A stretch of DNA of 64,000 nucleotides from UBA9655 sp964597045 (GCA_964597045.1 CAZQWE010000009.1:1-64000), one strand, 5' to 3'; shown: positions 9,280-18,957, counted from the stretch's first letter. The notes: a model not told the origin generated them from the sequence alone. Numbers and translations are program-made.

Positions 9280-10056
9280 ATGTCCATAATTGAAACCATT
9301 TATAGGTATATCGGTTGGGTTTTTATCAATATTGATATTACTCTTATCGCTCTTATTCTTATTGGTGCCACTTTATTATGGCTTCAGAAGAAGAAAAGTG
9401 GCCGGCGTTTTGTCTTCATTGGAACCTTTGGACTTGTCTTCTTAGGGATAACACCTGTTGGTGTGATGATGCTTGAAGGCCTTGAGAATCGTTTCCCAAT
9501 GGTGCACCAAATTCCTCAAGATGCCAAAGGGATGATCCTCCTCGGTGGATATGCAGATATCATGGTCTCAAAAGCAAGAGGAGAAACCGCCTATAACTTA
9601 ACAGCAGGAAAGCTCATTAAGTTTATCGAAGTTGCCAGAGCCTACCCCCATCTGAAGTTGATTTTCACGGGTAATGCTTTTGAAGCTGAAGCTGCGAAAA
9701 AGAACTTTCAAGCTTTTGGGATTGATCCAGCTCGCGTTCACTTTGAATCTAACTCAACGAATACAATCGGAAATTCAAAAAATACCTTAGCTTATATAGA
9801 TCAAAATCCAGGGGAAACCTGGATTCTTGTGACTTCTGCATATCATCTCCCCCGGGCAGTTGGGTTGTTTCGTAAGGGTCAAACAAAGATCATTCCTTAC
9901 CCGGTTGATTACCATACGCCTGGAACAAATGAATGGTTCCCTTTCCTCGGTTTAAAAACAGATCTGGCAGCTTGGAACGCAGCTGTTCGGGAGTGGTTTG
10001 ATATGTTCGCAAACTATATGGCCGGCCGTTCGGATGAGCTGTATCCTAGTCCTTAA
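9280..10056 (+). CDS. YdcF/ElyC-like DUF218 membrane protein
   Basis: A 258-residue protein with two N-terminal membrane segments (IDITLIALILIGATLLWL and FVFIGTFGLVFLGITPVGVMM) and a DUF218 domain: GMILLGG, the LIFTG strand, ESNSTNT and VTSAYHLPRAVGLF. DUF218 members such as ElyC and SanA are linked to envelope and peptidoglycan precursor maintenance. A GGGGAG ribosome site 5 bases before the ATG at 9280 decides the start; an upstream frame from 9226 has none. It converges on the TraB/GumN gene with only 7 bases between stops. Confidence 0.82.
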   Translation: MSIIETIYRYIGWVFINIDITLIALILIGATLLWLQKKKSGRRFVFIGTFGLVFLGITPVGVMMLEGLENRFPMVHQIPQDAKGMILLGGYADIMVSKARGETAYNLTAGKLIKFIEVARAYPHLKLIFTGNAFEAEAAKKNFQAFGIDPARVHFESNSTNTIGNSKNTLAYIDQNPGETWILVTSAYHLPRAVGLFRKGQTKIIPYPVDYHTPGTNEWFPFLGLKTDLAAWNAAVREWFDMFANYMAGRSDELYPSP

Positions 10057-10063
10057 GTAATAC

Positions 10064-10993
10064 CTACATTATAAACTCTACCTTATATCCTTTTTCACGC
10101 AGACGTTCGATTAAGCTTTCTTTTCCAAACAGGTGGTTAACTCCGACATAGGCGAAGTTATTCGTACTTCCGGTTTTATATTCCTTATCCAGAACATCTG
10201 TCCAATGTTCATTCCTAAGAGCACAAATTTGATCATTTCCGAATAAATCTTGTTTTTGTTTTGGGAACTTTGACATGAATTGCTCCCAAGCCTCATAACC
10301 TTTGCCATAAGGAGGAACGAGATCCATACCTAAGTCAAACTTTTCTTGATTCAAAGAGTGTTTTATCCAACCTATGAGGTCCGCATCTTTGTTCATGATT
10401 TCTGTCATAAATCCAAGATAACTCTCTTGATCTTCTAAAGTGAGCTTCTTTTTACCTTCTTGTTGAAGCCCATCAGCTATCGTTGCGTCCACCCCAACAG
10501 AAGCCATTTTTGTGTATAGCGCTAGATCAGGATTAGGGCACATCCCAAGGACAAGACTAAAAAACCAAGGGCTAAAAACATCGGGCATGGTCACAAGATT
10601 ATTGATGGTTTGCACTGGGAGTGGTACCGTTTTAATGCGTTTAAATATTTGTTCTTGCTCTTCTTTCGTAAACTGACGGGTGAAAGCAAATTGTGGATCT
10701 TGAAGAGCTATTTCCTTGATATGACGTTTGACAAACTCACTGAGGAGATCTCCAGCGGGCATTTTTTCATGCTCACAAAATGCTTTTGAACATCTTTGCA
10801 CACTCTTGAAGATGTCGATTCTCACAGCTTTATGATCAGGGTCTTTACTCATGAATAAGTCAAATGTATGAACGGTTCCGAGGATTTTCCCAACCGGTTT
10901 TCCTTCTTCATCATAAACTTGAAACAGGGCAGCATTACTGTTGGTTGAGGAAAATATAAAGATTAATCCAATAAGAAAAAATAATGTTCTCAT
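10064..10993 (-). CDS. Secreted TraB/GumN family protein
   Basis: A 309-residue protein with a signal peptide (MRTLFFLIGLIFIFSSTNSNA). It carries both family landmarks: an N-terminal GKILGTVHTFD (the GTxH motif) and a C-terminal FAYVGVNHLFGKESLIERLREKGYKV. TraB/GumN/Tiki proteins are proposed metal-dependent proteases; the two GxxH-like motifs supply the candidate metal ligands. An AGGAG site precedes the ATG. Its substrate is unknown and it stands alone. Confidence 0.85.
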   Translation of the reverse strand: MRTLFFLIGLIFIFSSTNSNAALFQVYDEEGKPVGKILGTVHTFDLFMSKDPDHKAVRIDIFKSVQRCSKAFCEHEKMPAGDLLSEFVKRHIKEIALQDPQFAFTRQFTKEEQEQIFKRIKTVPLPVQTINNLVTMPDVFSPWFFSLVLGMCPNPDLALYTKMASVGVDATIADGLQQEGKKKLTLEDQESYLGFMTEIMNKDADLIGWIKHSLNQEKFDLGMDLVPPYGKGYEAWEQFMSKFPKQKQDLFGNDQICALRNEHWTDVLDKEYKTGSTNNFAYVGVNHLFGKESLIERLREKGYKVEFIM

Positions 10994-11070
10994 AAAAGGT
11001 ACTCCTAAATTAAATATATTATTTTGGTATACTGATTAATAATTAGAGTCAAGCAGTTTGTATTATGTCA

Positions 11071-11802
11071 TTACAGTTGCATGCCGATGCCAAAGAATCC
11101 AATCAGGTACCTTTGACCGGCGATGCTATTGCCGGCACTAAAGAGCATGAAATAGCGCTGTGAAAAATTGTAATTGCCTCCCACATTGAGAATCAGCCTC
11201 GCTCGATTAGAGTGGCTTTCATTTCCTTGAGCGAAAAGCTCAGCTCCCAAATTTAGATTTTGATTAATATCTCTCCTGAGTAAGATTCCTCCGTAAGGGA
11301 AGTTTAATCTCTGACTCCCTTGACTCAAGCCATATCCACCACCACCGGAGAGTTTCCACGGCCCCCATGACTTCTGCAGCCAAAACGGAATCTCTTCTGT
11401 TGTCCCTTTATTCCCGATACCTCTTTCCGGGTCTCCTGAAGGCAAAGTAATTTTAGGATAGAAAGCAACTTGAGGCACCCAGTCTCCTTCTTGGATAAAG
11501 CGATACTTAAAACCAAATCTCACATCTCCATAAGCATATTGAGAGGGCTCGTTGGGTTTTATAGATGACTCAGCATAGGCAACAAAATGGCTTTGGAGTT
11601 CTGGATAAAGGCCCATATCGACCTCGATACCAGGTGCCCTAATCTTCGTTCCATCATCTTTATTGTGCACACGAGAAAATACATCAACTTTGACAATCTC
11701 ATACTCGGTAGGGACCGGAGTATTCGTAAGGAATTGAGCTGCATAGAGATTTGATACAGTGAGGAATAGAATGCCGGTTGTCTGAAAAAATGTTCTTTTC
11801 AT
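11071..11802 (-). CDS. Outer-membrane beta-barrel protein (phenol MetA-degradation-like family)
   Basis: A 243-residue exported protein: signal peptide MKRTFFQTTGILFLTVSNLYA, then alternating hydrophobic and polar strands ending in FFGIGMQL, as expected of a small outer-membrane barrel. The PKITLPSGDPERGIGNKG and FWLQKSWGPWKLSGGGGYG stretches resemble the family labelled as a transporter of phenol metabolism (Phenol_MetA_deg), whose real substrates are mostly unknown. The ATG at 11802 lies 12 bases after the mutL stop, so it is probably transcribed with mutL; longer in-frame starts run backward into mutL and are rejected. Confidence 0.75.
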   Translation of the reverse strand: MKRTFFQTTGILFLTVSNLYAAQFLTNTPVPTEYEIVKVDVFSRVHNKDDGTKIRAPGIEVDMGLYPELQSHFVAYAESSIKPNEPSQYAYGDVRFGFKYRFIQEGDWVPQVAFYPKITLPSGDPERGIGNKGTTEEIPFWLQKSWGPWKLSGGGGYGLSQGSQRLNFPYGGILLRRDINQNLNLGAELFAQGNESHSNRARLILNVGGNYNFSQRYFMLFSAGNSIAGQRYLIGFFGIGMQL

Positions 11803-11813
11803 CTCGTGTTTTC

Positions 11814-13556
11814 TTAACGTCTCCCAAATAGCTTTTCCATGTCGGCTCTTTTGAGTTCGACGTAAGTGGGGCGGCCATGGTTGCACTGGCCAGAGTGAGC
11901 CGTTTGTTCCATCTGTCGGAGGAGAGCATTCATTTCCTCATTGGTGAGCTTGCGTCCAGCACGGATACTGTAATGGCAGGCACAGGTTGAGAGGATTTCA
12001 GCGATTCTCTCTTTAAGTATTAGAGCATTCCCAAGTTCCTTGATTTCATCAGACAAATCCTGAAGCAAACCTTGCAGATTAATCTCCCCTAAAATCGCAG
12101 GAATTTCACGTACCAATAGGGCTTTTTCCCCAAAAGGTTCAATCACCAGTCCCACATCTTTCAGCTCTGGAATGGCTTCTTTAAGTCGATTTAAAGCACT
12201 TTCCTCAAGCTCAACAACCTCGGGAATGAGCAAGGGTTGACGTTTCACATGGCCGGCCTCAGCCTTAAGTCTTTCATAAACAAGGCGTTCATGGGCCGCA
12301 TGTTGGTCGACGATAATCAACCCTTCTTCCGTTTGCGCAACGATGTATGTGCCATGCAACTGTGTCTTCGCAAACCCCATGGGTGGCGTATCTAAAGGCG
12401 TTTCAAGGTGTGTTGGAGGGACGTATGTGGGGGCAGGACTTTCTCTTAAAGCAGTTGGTCCATAAGAAGAAGAGGGGCGGGGAGGCATATAACCTGTGAG
12501 TGAAGGTTGCCTCATGGGCTCAGGCTTAAAGGATTGAACAGTTTGATAACTGATCGTCGTTGCTGTTTTTTGACTTGCTCCAGCAAGGGTTTGCTTGAGG
12601 GCACTGACAATTGTTCCTCGGATCAAGCCACTATCCCGAAAGCGAACCTCAATCTTTGCGGGATGCACGTTAACGTCAACTTCATCCCTTGGCACCTCAA
12701 GGAAAAGGGCCAAGAGTGGATACCGGTCAGACGCCAGGAAGTCTTGGTACGCGGCCCTAACAGCGCCTTGAAGAAGTTTGTCCTTTACGGGTCTGCCATT
12801 TACAAACAAATACTGATAGCTCGCGTTCGTTCGGTTCAAAGTGGGAAGGGAAATATAGCCCTTTAAATGGACCTCTCCCCGGCTCATCTCCAAGGGGAGA
12901 GCGTTCTGAGCAAAATCCGTGCCCATGACTTGAGAGAGTCTGTCCTTTAAAGATTCGCAAGATTTATAGTCACACACTGTCCGTTGATCGGAGAGGAGCT
13001 TAAAAGCAACTTCAGGGTGGCTCATGGCCAAACGATTCAAGAGCTCAACTGAATGGTTTAGTTCCGTAGAAGGCGTCTTTAGAAACTTAAGCCGGGCAGG
13101 GGTTGCATAGAATAAATCCTTCACCTCAATGTGTGTTCCTTGCGTTAATGACGCTGGCATCGGGGGTGTTTTCTCACCGCCCTCAACCTTTAAAACCCAC
13201 GCATCCTCAGCACCTTTCAGGCGACTGGTGATATGAAGACGACTGACTGATCCAATGGATGGAAGGGCTTCTCCGCGAAATCCTAGGGTTTGGATATTAA
13301 AGAGATCCCCTTCGGGAAGTTTGGAGGTCGCATGACGCTCCACACAAAGTTCAAGATCCTCACAGCTCATTCCTATGCCGTTATCTGTAACAGATATGAG
13401 GCTACGTCCCCCATCCCGTAGTTGAACGGTAATGGCGGTGGCACCCGCATCTAAGGCATTCTCGACAAGTTCTTTAAGAGCTGAGGCGGGTCTTTCAATA
13501 ACCTCACCAGCGGCGATTTGATTAATGAGCTGAGGTTCGAGCTTCCTAATCTTCAT
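11814..13556 (-). CDS. mutL: DNA mismatch repair protein MutL
   Basis: A 580-residue MutL. The N-terminal GHKL ATPase shows IAAGEVIERPASALKELVEN, DNGIGM and LGFRGEALPSIGSV. After a Pro-rich linker (about 340-395) comes the dimerisation/nuclease domain with DQHAAHERLVYE near residue 418, which fits DQHA(X)2E(X)4E, and a C-terminal CNHGRP. These are the metal-site motifs of the latent endonuclease found in MutL of bacteria without MutH. MutL couples mismatch recognition by MutS to strand incision. It overlaps pgi by 4 nt (ATGA) and is followed by the outer-membrane gene. Confidence 0.97.
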   Translation of the reverse strand: MKIRKLEPQLINQIAAGEVIERPASALKELVENALDAGATAITVQLRDGGRSLISVTDNGIGMSCEDLELCVERHATSKLPEGDLFNIQTLGFRGEALPSIGSVSRLHITSRLKGAEDAWVLKVEGGEKTPPMPASLTQGTHIEVKDLFYATPARLKFLKTPSTELNHSVELLNRLAMSHPEVAFKLLSDQRTVCDYKSCESLKDRLSQVMGTDFAQNALPLEMSRGEVHLKGYISLPTLNRTNASYQYLFVNGRPVKDKLLQGAVRAAYQDFLASDRYPLLALFLEVPRDEVDVNVHPAKIEVRFRDSGLIRGTIVSALKQTLAGASQKTATTISYQTVQSFKPEPMRQPSLTGYMPPRPSSSYGPTALRESPAPTYVPPTHLETPLDTPPMGFAKTQLHGTYIVAQTEEGLIIVDQHAAHERLVYERLKAEAGHVKRQPLLIPEVVELEESALNRLKEAIPELKDVGLVIEPFGEKALLVREIPAILGEINLQGLLQDLSDEIKELGNALILKERIAEILSTCACHYSIRAGRKLTNEEMNALLRQMEQTAHSGQCNHGRPTYVELKRADMEKLFGRR

Positions 13557-14725
13557 GCGGCTAAATACTTGCGAGCCAGGCGTTTCCCTTCTTCAACTGC
13601 GGGTTGATCAAAGGCGTTTACGCCGAGCAGGTAAGACATGAGGATTGTCTCAATCATAAAGTGCATCATCAGTGCCCCTAAATGATACTCGTCAATTTTA
13701 TCAAGCGTTATCAAACGGGTAGGGCAGCTATTCCGAACGAGAGTCTCATAGGTTGCTTTTTGCTCTGCAGCAAAAAGGTCACCCATTGTTTTACCTGTAA
13801 ATTCAGGAATGAGTTGGGATTTAATAGGGGTGCCAACCTGGTCCCATTTTGTTGTCAGGATCGTAAAGATTTTGTCCTTTGGGCCATCCAGATACAGCTG
13901 GAGTTGACTATGTTGATCAACGGTTCCTAAAGCTTTAATGGGGGTTGTTCCTTTGCCGTCTTTGCCAATACTTTCAGCCCATAGTTGACGATACCACAGA
14001 CAGAAAAATTCCAGCTGATCTGCATAAGGCATCATGACAGACATGGGTTTCCCTAGGTGAAGTGCTGTACTCGCAGCTTCAAGGGCAGGGCAAGAGTCTT
14101 CTGTGAGGGCTTGCTGTAATGTCTCTAAGCCTCCCTTGCGGTAAGCGCGCGTATCAAGGCCTGCCAAGATCATCGGCAACATGCCAACGACTGAGAAGCA
14201 GGAATACCGTCCACCCACATCCATGGGGTGCTCTAAGCAGGGCCATCCATGGGAATTCGCAAGTCTTTTTAAAGGGTTATTAGTGGCTTCTGTAACAATT
14301 AAATACTGACCCTGATCACCAAAAAACTCAAGACAAACAACGAGTTGCATCAATGTCTCAACAGTTGAGCCAGATTTCGAAATAACAAGAATACCTGTCT
14401 TGTTTTTATCCAGCTTCTTAAAAAGAGCAGAAAATGTGGTTGGGTCTATATTATCCAAGAAGTGTAACCGGGGTTTCTCAGCGGTGCTCAAAGCACAGAT
14501 TGTTTTACCGCTAAGACTTGAGCCCCCTGTTCCTAGGATGAGAACATCAGTGTATCCCATCAGTTTGGCAGTGGCTTGTTCAAAGACTTTGAGATCCTCA
14601 GTTTGCTCAACTTTGGCAAGAGGGGCTAGGCTTTTACTTTTATAAGCCTCTTTAAACCGAAGTAATGCCTCTTTATGGGGAAGGACCTTTGTGAAACACC
14701 CCTCAAGATTTTGTGTATAAGCCAT
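13553..14725 (-). CDS. pgi: Glucose-6-phosphate isomerase, short form
   Basis: A 390-residue isomerase. Family signatures are clear: LGTGGSSLSGK, ISKSGSTVETL, GGRYSCFSVVGMLP and ESIGKDGKGTTPIKALGTVDQHSQ. It interconverts glucose-6-phosphate and fructose-6-phosphate in the cytoplasm. It is much shorter than the roughly 550-residue enterobacterial enzyme and shorter than the roughly 450-residue Bacillus type; the N-terminal region is reduced while the sugar-phosphate and catalytic loops remain. It begins 4 bases after the lipoprotein gene and its stop overlaps the mutL start, so lspA, lipoprotein, pgi and mutL form one unit. Confidence 0.93.
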   Translation of the reverse strand: MAYTQNLEGCFTKVLPHKEALLRFKEAYKSKSLAPLAKVEQTEDLKVFEQATAKLMGYTDVLILGTGGSSLSGKTICALSTAEKPRLHFLDNIDPTTFSALFKKLDKNKTGILVISKSGSTVETLMQLVVCLEFFGDQGQYLIVTEATNNPLKRLANSHGWPCLEHPMDVGGRYSCFSVVGMLPMILAGLDTRAYRKGGLETLQQALTEDSCPALEAASTALHLGKPMSVMMPYADQLEFFCLWYRQLWAESIGKDGKGTTPIKALGTVDQHSQLQLYLDGPKDKIFTILTTKWDQVGTPIKSQLIPEFTGKTMGDLFAAEQKATYETLVRNSCPTRLITLDKIDEYHLGALMMHFMIETILMSYLLGVNAFDQPAVEEGKRLARKYLAA

Positions 14726-14728
14726 AAG

Positions 14729-15265
14729 TTAGTTTTGCTTTTGCTGTGGCGTTTGAGGAATCCCCTTGTTTTGAAGGTCTGAGGCTTCAGCGTGGGTGTT
14801 AATCACTTCCTTATCTTTTGTTTTCTGAATCCCGAGTTTTTCAAGAACCGGCTTTCCTTGAGCATTCTTAATCCGGGATTCATCATCAATTTGTTTTCGC
14901 ACGTGGTCTTGTCCTTCTTGAACCCCCGCCATCTCAAGGATTGTCTTTTGTCCCTGACTTAAGCTTTTTCCGTTTGGTGACGCTTGATTTGGATTCTTGC
15001 TGATAAGTTTTTTCTTATCTTCCTCAAGTTTCTTGAGCTCTTGAGGACGAGGTTGACCTGGGTTAGGCTTTGGCAAATCTTCAGGTTTGCAAGGCTTAGT
15101 ATAGAAATCTGGGGGCATTTCAAGCGGTAAACTACTGGGATTGACGGCAAATTCATCGGGGGCATCCCTATCAATCCCAAGAGTTTTCTTGACGGAATTG
15201 CACCCTGCAAGAAGATAACAGCAGGAGAGTAGACTAATGGTAATATACTTAAACCTTTGATTCAC
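14729..15265 (-). CDS. DUF3035 lipoprotein
   Basis: A 178-residue lipoprotein with a clear lipobox (LLAGC; Cys22). After it comes the DUF3035 pattern: LGIDRDAPDEFAV followed by LPLEMPPDF and a Pro/Lys-rich tail. The family is found next to lspA in alphaproteobacteria, and here too it overlaps the 3' end of lspA by 17 nt. The role is unknown; an outer-membrane or periplasmic structural part is likely. The C-terminal half (Lys/Gln-rich) is low-complexity. Confidence 0.85.
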   Translation of the reverse strand: MNQRFKYITISLLSCCYLLAGCNSVKKTLGIDRDAPDEFAVNPSSLPLEMPPDFYTKPCKPEDLPKPNPGQPRPQELKKLEEDKKKLISKNPNQASPNGKSLSQGQKTILEMAGVQEGQDHVRKQIDDESRIKNAQGKPVLEKLGIQKTKDKEVINTHAEASDLQNKGIPQTPQQKQN

Positions 15266-15734
15266 TTTGCTTCCTCACATAACTTTCAATTAATAGTAAA
15301 CAAACCCCGATTGTAATTGCACTATCTGCAATATTGAACGCCGGGAAATGATAGCCCCATATGTAAACGTGAACGTAAATAAAATCAACTACCGCTCCAA
15401 AACGCAGGCGATCTATGATGTTTCCAATAGCTCCCCCAATGATCATGCTGAGGCTGATTAATAAAAGCTTGTCACTTGACCTGTAAAGCCATACGCCTAA
15501 ACCTATAGAAATCGCGAGTGCCAGACCAATGAGAGCGGCCTTACCCGTAACAGTATCAGCTTGCAGCATACCAAAACCAACACCTTTGTTCCAGGCCAGG
15601 ACAAAGTCGAGGAAGGGGAGAATCTCAAGTGTCGTTGGCGGATTCATAAGGTCATTCAAGATCCAATATTTTGATGCTTGATCGAGAAGGATCACAAGGA
15701 GTGAGATGAGTGCGGCGATTGAGAGGCGTTTCAT
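15249..15734 (-). CDS. lspA: Lipoprotein signal peptidase LspA
   Basis: A 161-residue inner-membrane aspartic protease with four membrane segments. Catalytic Asp residues are seen at 117 (GAVVDFI) and 137 (FNIADSAI), together with the conserved DQASKYWI and GNIIDRL motifs. It removes the signal peptide from diacylglyceryl prolipoproteins, including presumably the lipoprotein encoded just downstream. A palindromic element separates it from the upstream ileS. Confidence 0.97.
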   Translation of the reverse strand: MKRLSIAALISLLVILLDQASKYWILNDLMNPPTTLEILPFLDFVLAWNKGVGFGMLQADTVTGKAALIGLALAISIGLGVWLYRSSDKLLLISLSMIIGGAIGNIIDRLRFGAVVDFIYVHVYIWGYHFPAFNIADSAITIGVCLLLIESYVRKQSESKV

Positions 15735-15750
15735 GGGGCAACCCCAGGGT

Positions 15751-15892
15751 TGTCATCCCCGCCCCCCCTGGCGTCATCCCTGCGAAAGCAGGGATCCAGG
15801 AAAAGCGACTCATCCCGAAGGGATGCAGGAATTCTTACATTGCTTCGCAATGAATTTGTATCCTGAGTCCCCGCTTTCGCGGGGATGACGCC
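15751..15892. repeat. Compound REP/BIME-like palindromic element between ileS and lspA
   Basis: Two inverted arms, cgtcatccctgcgaaagcag (15772 on) and gctttcgcggggatgacg (15873 on), flank smaller hairpins catcccgaagggatg and cattgcttcgcaatg. Each arm is itself a hairpin (ccctgcgaaagcaggg; ccccgctttcgcgggg). This is the common GTCATCCC...GGATCCAGG type of bacterial palindrome. It fills the gap between ileS and lspA; a role as transcript-stabilising or attenuating structure is possible but not shown. Confidence 0.8.
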
Positions 15893-15908
15893 TGTGGTGA
15901 TCATTGCC

Positions 15909-18719
15909 TTACCCATCTAATCTCTCAACCACATCTGCGCATCTGATACACAAATCAGGGTGGTCTTTGACCGTTCCCACTTCGGGCAAGACTTTCCAGC
16001 ATCTCGCGCACTTTTCCCCAGAAGCCACGCTGACGGTTACAGCAACATCCTTAACCTCATCTGAGGTAAATGAGCCGCGAGGTGCGTTGGTTTCATGGAG
16101 TTCCGCGTTTGAGGTAATGGAAAGTTCGGCCAAGTCAACATCTTGGATAAATTGTTTATAAGCTGGACTTAAGTCGATTTTTACTTTTGCTTGAAGACTT
16201 GATCCAATAACTTTTGAAGCACGAGCAACTTCAAGGGCGCCTGTCATGACTTTCCGAATATCTCTGAGGCCCTCAAATTTTGCTGCGAGTTTAGGGGAAT
16301 TCCAAGCAAAGGGGAGGGAAGGGAATGTCTCAAGATGTACACTGCCTTTCGTTTCAGGGTAGCGTGCAAGCCAGGCTTCTTCAGCCGTAAAACACAGAAC
16401 AGGGGCAAGCCATTTGGTAAGGCATTCGAAGGTTAAGTCCATCACCGTTCTTGTGGCTCTCCGCTTTGGATCTTCTGGGTGATCACAGTAAAGGGAATCC
16501 TTCCGAATATCGAAGTAGAAAGCCGAAAGATCAACAGCACAGAAGTTATGAATCTCCGTGTAAAGAGATTGGAATTCATAGGATTTTGAAGCCTCCCCGA
16601 CTTTGAGGTCAAGTTCATATAGCCTGTGCAAAACCCACTGTTCGAGTTCTGGCATCTCATCATAAGGGATTTTCTCTTTATCCGAGAATCCAGCAAGCGC
16701 TCCCAGTAAATAGCGGAACGTATTACGGTATCTTCTGTAAATGTCTTGGTGACGTTTCAGGATTTCAGGACCAACACGTAAATCTTCATAATAGTCGCTT
16801 CCCACAACCCAGAGACGTAGGACGTCTGCACCGATGGTATTTGTGACGGTTTGGGGAGATACGGCGTCCCCCGCTGATTTTGACATCTTTTTTCCGTCTT
16901 CACCAACGATGAATCCGTGTGTCATGACTTGTTTATAAGGGGCGGAATGGTACGCTCCGCACGAAACAAGGAGGGAAGATTGGAACCAACCCCTGTGCTG
17001 GTCAGATCCTTCTAAATACAAGTTTGCAGGCCATTTTTGATTTTCACGTCCTCGCAGGACAAAACTTTGGCTTGAGGCTGAATCAAACCAAACATCAATC
17101 GTGTCAAAGATTTGCTCAAAATCTTCGGCTTTATATTTTGGACCTAAAAATTGTTGAGGATTAGCCGAATACCAAACGTTTGATCCTTCTTCCTTGAAAG
17201 CTTTAACAATACGTTCAAGAACTTCATGATCTCGTAGAACTTCGCCGGTCGTTTTGTTTACGAACAGAGTGAGGGGAACACCCCAAGATCTCTGCCGTGA
17301 GACGCACCACTCTGGCCGGTTTGCTATCATTGCTGAAATGCGTTTCTTGCCTGTCTCCGGAATCCACTCGACGGTTTCGATAGCCTCAAGCGCTTTTTGT
17401 CGGAGGCCTTTTTTATCAAGGCTGATAAACCACTGTGGTGTTGTTCTGTAAATGAGAGGTTTCTTAGAACGCCAAGAATGTGGATAGCTATGGAGGACCT
17501 TCCCTTGACTCAAAAGATTTCCCATCTCCTGAAGTTTTTCGATAACATCCGGTGCAACTTTGTAAACGTGCTTTCCAGCAAAAAGGGGGACGTGTTCATA
17601 AAAAAGACCATCATCAGCAACCGTATCTGGAACTTCAAGACTGTACTCTTTTCCTAAGGCAAAGTCTTCAAGACCATGTCCAGGAGCTGTGTGGACGAGT
17701 CCTGTACCTGCGTCAAGTGTGACATGTTCACCCGGGAGGAGAGGCACGTCAAAGTCATAGCCTTGGCCAAAGAAGGGATGGTGGGCATGAGTATCCCTCA
17801 GCTTTTCTCCCTTACACTTTGTGAGAACCGTGCTCTTCGTAATTCCCGTAACCGTGGTTACGCTCTCTTTTAAATCTTCGGCAATAAGAATGACTTCTCC
17901 TGGTTTTGCAAGGGATTCGTCACTTACCGAATCAACACGAAGGGCAATATAATTTAGTTCACTTCCATAGGCGATGGCCCTGTTTCCCGGGAGAGTCCAT
18001 GGAGTCGTTGTCCAGATCACAGCACTCGCATTTTTGAGCTCAGTAACAGAAGATTTTGTGATCGGGAAACGGACATAAATGGAAGGGGATTCGATATCCA
18101 TGTATTCAACTTCCGCCTCAGCAAGCGCCGTCTTTTCCACAACAGACCACAGGACAGGCTTTACCCCACGGAAAAGACTTCCATTCATGAGGAATATGCC
18201 CATGAGTCTGACAATCTCTGCATCTGCATCGTGGGACATGGTCGTATAAGGATGGTCCCAATCGGCCGTAACCCCGAGGCGTTTAAAATCAGTACGTTGA
18301 ATGTTAATCCAATTTTCAGCAAAAGCTTGGCAATCAGCGCGAAACTGGGCTCTGGGAATATCATCCTTGTGAATGCCCTTTTCCCTATATTTTTCCTCAA
18401 TTTTCGCTTCAATCGGCAAACCGTGGCAATCCCAACCAGGGATAAATGGAGTCGCTTTCCCAAGCTTATACTGATTCTTGAGAACGATATCCTTCAGGAT
18501 TTTGTTAAGGGCATGACCAATGTGTATATGTCCATTGGCAAAAGGGGGTCCATCATGAAGAATAAAGGCTTCACGACCTTCAGCCTTTTTTTGCATCTGG
18601 TTGTAAAGGCCCATTTTCTCCCACCTCTCAAGAAGCTCGGGTTCCTTCTGGGGAAGCTCTCCCTTCATGGGAAAGGATGTTACAGGTAAAAATATTGTTG
18701 GGCGATAATCACGTGTCAT
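15909..18719 (-). CDS. ileS: Isoleucyl-tRNA synthetase
   Basis: A 936-residue class I synthetase. The HIGH motif is at residues 66-69 (ANGHIHIGHA) and KMSKS is near residue 612 (GKKMSKSAGDAV). The CP1 editing domain contains WTTTPWTLPGNRA, and the C-terminus has the zinc knuckle CARCWK...CIRCADV, as in E. coli-type IleS. It charges tRNA-Ile with isoleucine and edits valine. The ATG at 18719 follows CAAGATAGAATTGCC with no strong ribosome site. Length and motifs are complete. Confidence 0.98.
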   Translation of the reverse strand: MTRDYRPTIFLPVTSFPMKGELPQKEPELLERWEKMGLYNQMQKKAEGREAFILHDGPPFANGHIHIGHALNKILKDIVLKNQYKLGKATPFIPGWDCHGLPIEAKIEEKYREKGIHKDDIPRAQFRADCQAFAENWINIQRTDFKRLGVTADWDHPYTTMSHDADAEIVRLMGIFLMNGSLFRGVKPVLWSVVEKTALAEAEVEYMDIESPSIYVRFPITKSSVTELKNASAVIWTTTPWTLPGNRAIAYGSELNYIALRVDSVSDESLAKPGEVILIAEDLKESVTTVTGITKSTVLTKCKGEKLRDTHAHHPFFGQGYDFDVPLLPGEHVTLDAGTGLVHTAPGHGLEDFALGKEYSLEVPDTVADDGLFYEHVPLFAGKHVYKVAPDVIEKLQEMGNLLSQGKVLHSYPHSWRSKKPLIYRTTPQWFISLDKKGLRQKALEAIETVEWIPETGKKRISAMIANRPEWCVSRQRSWGVPLTLFVNKTTGEVLRDHEVLERIVKAFKEEGSNVWYSANPQQFLGPKYKAEDFEQIFDTIDVWFDSASSQSFVLRGRENQKWPANLYLEGSDQHRGWFQSSLLVSCGAYHSAPYKQVMTHGFIVGEDGKKMSKSAGDAVSPQTVTNTIGADVLRLWVVGSDYYEDLRVGPEILKRHQDIYRRYRNTFRYLLGALAGFSDKEKIPYDEMPELEQWVLHRLYELDLKVGEASKSYEFQSLYTEIHNFCAVDLSAFYFDIRKDSLYCDHPEDPKRRATRTVMDLTFECLTKWLAPVLCFTAEEAWLARYPETKGSVHLETFPSLPFAWNSPKLAAKFEGLRDIRKVMTGALEVARASKVIGSSLQAKVKIDLSPAYKQFIQDVDLAELSITSNAELHETNAPRGSFTSDEVKDVAVTVSVASGEKCARCWKVLPEVGTVKDHPDLCIRCADVVERLDG

Positions 18720-18889
18720 GGCAATTCTATCTTGTTCACAAGGTTTCTATATGTGCCATGAGTGACTGAATTCGTCAAATGCTAATGGAGGATTTTACGT
18801 GCATAAAAAGACTCGTCATGACGAGGAGCGAAGCAAGGAAGCAATCACGAATTCATTTTGTTTCAATGAGATAGGTCAATTGTTTATGT

Positions 18890-18914
18890 AAATTTAACAT
18901 CCGATGTTAAATTT
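18890..18914. repeat. Perfect 12-bp inverted repeat (1-base centre)
   Basis: The arms aaatttaacatc (18890-18901) and gatgttaaattt (18903-18914) are exact inverted copies around a single C. It could be an operator or a cruciform; it lies about 170 bases upstream of the ileS start. Confidence 0.6.
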
Positions 18915-18957
18915 GCAAGAAATTTAGCTTAAGTTAGAAATGACCATAATAATTTTT

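Noticed and set aside
10994..11045. Promoter for the TraB/GumN gene (TTGACT ... TATACC on the minus strand)
   Set aside because: Spacing of 15 bases and a poor -10 box make the match too weak to list.
11803..11929. Extended start of the outer-membrane protein and a 76-residue ORF
   Set aside because: Both run antiparallel in phase to the mutL end in other frames; the ATG at 11802 starts a proper signal peptide.
15706..15916. Short ORFs on both strands between lspA and ileS
   Set aside because: They are translations of the REP-like element (for example VIPAKAGTQ), with no ribosome site.
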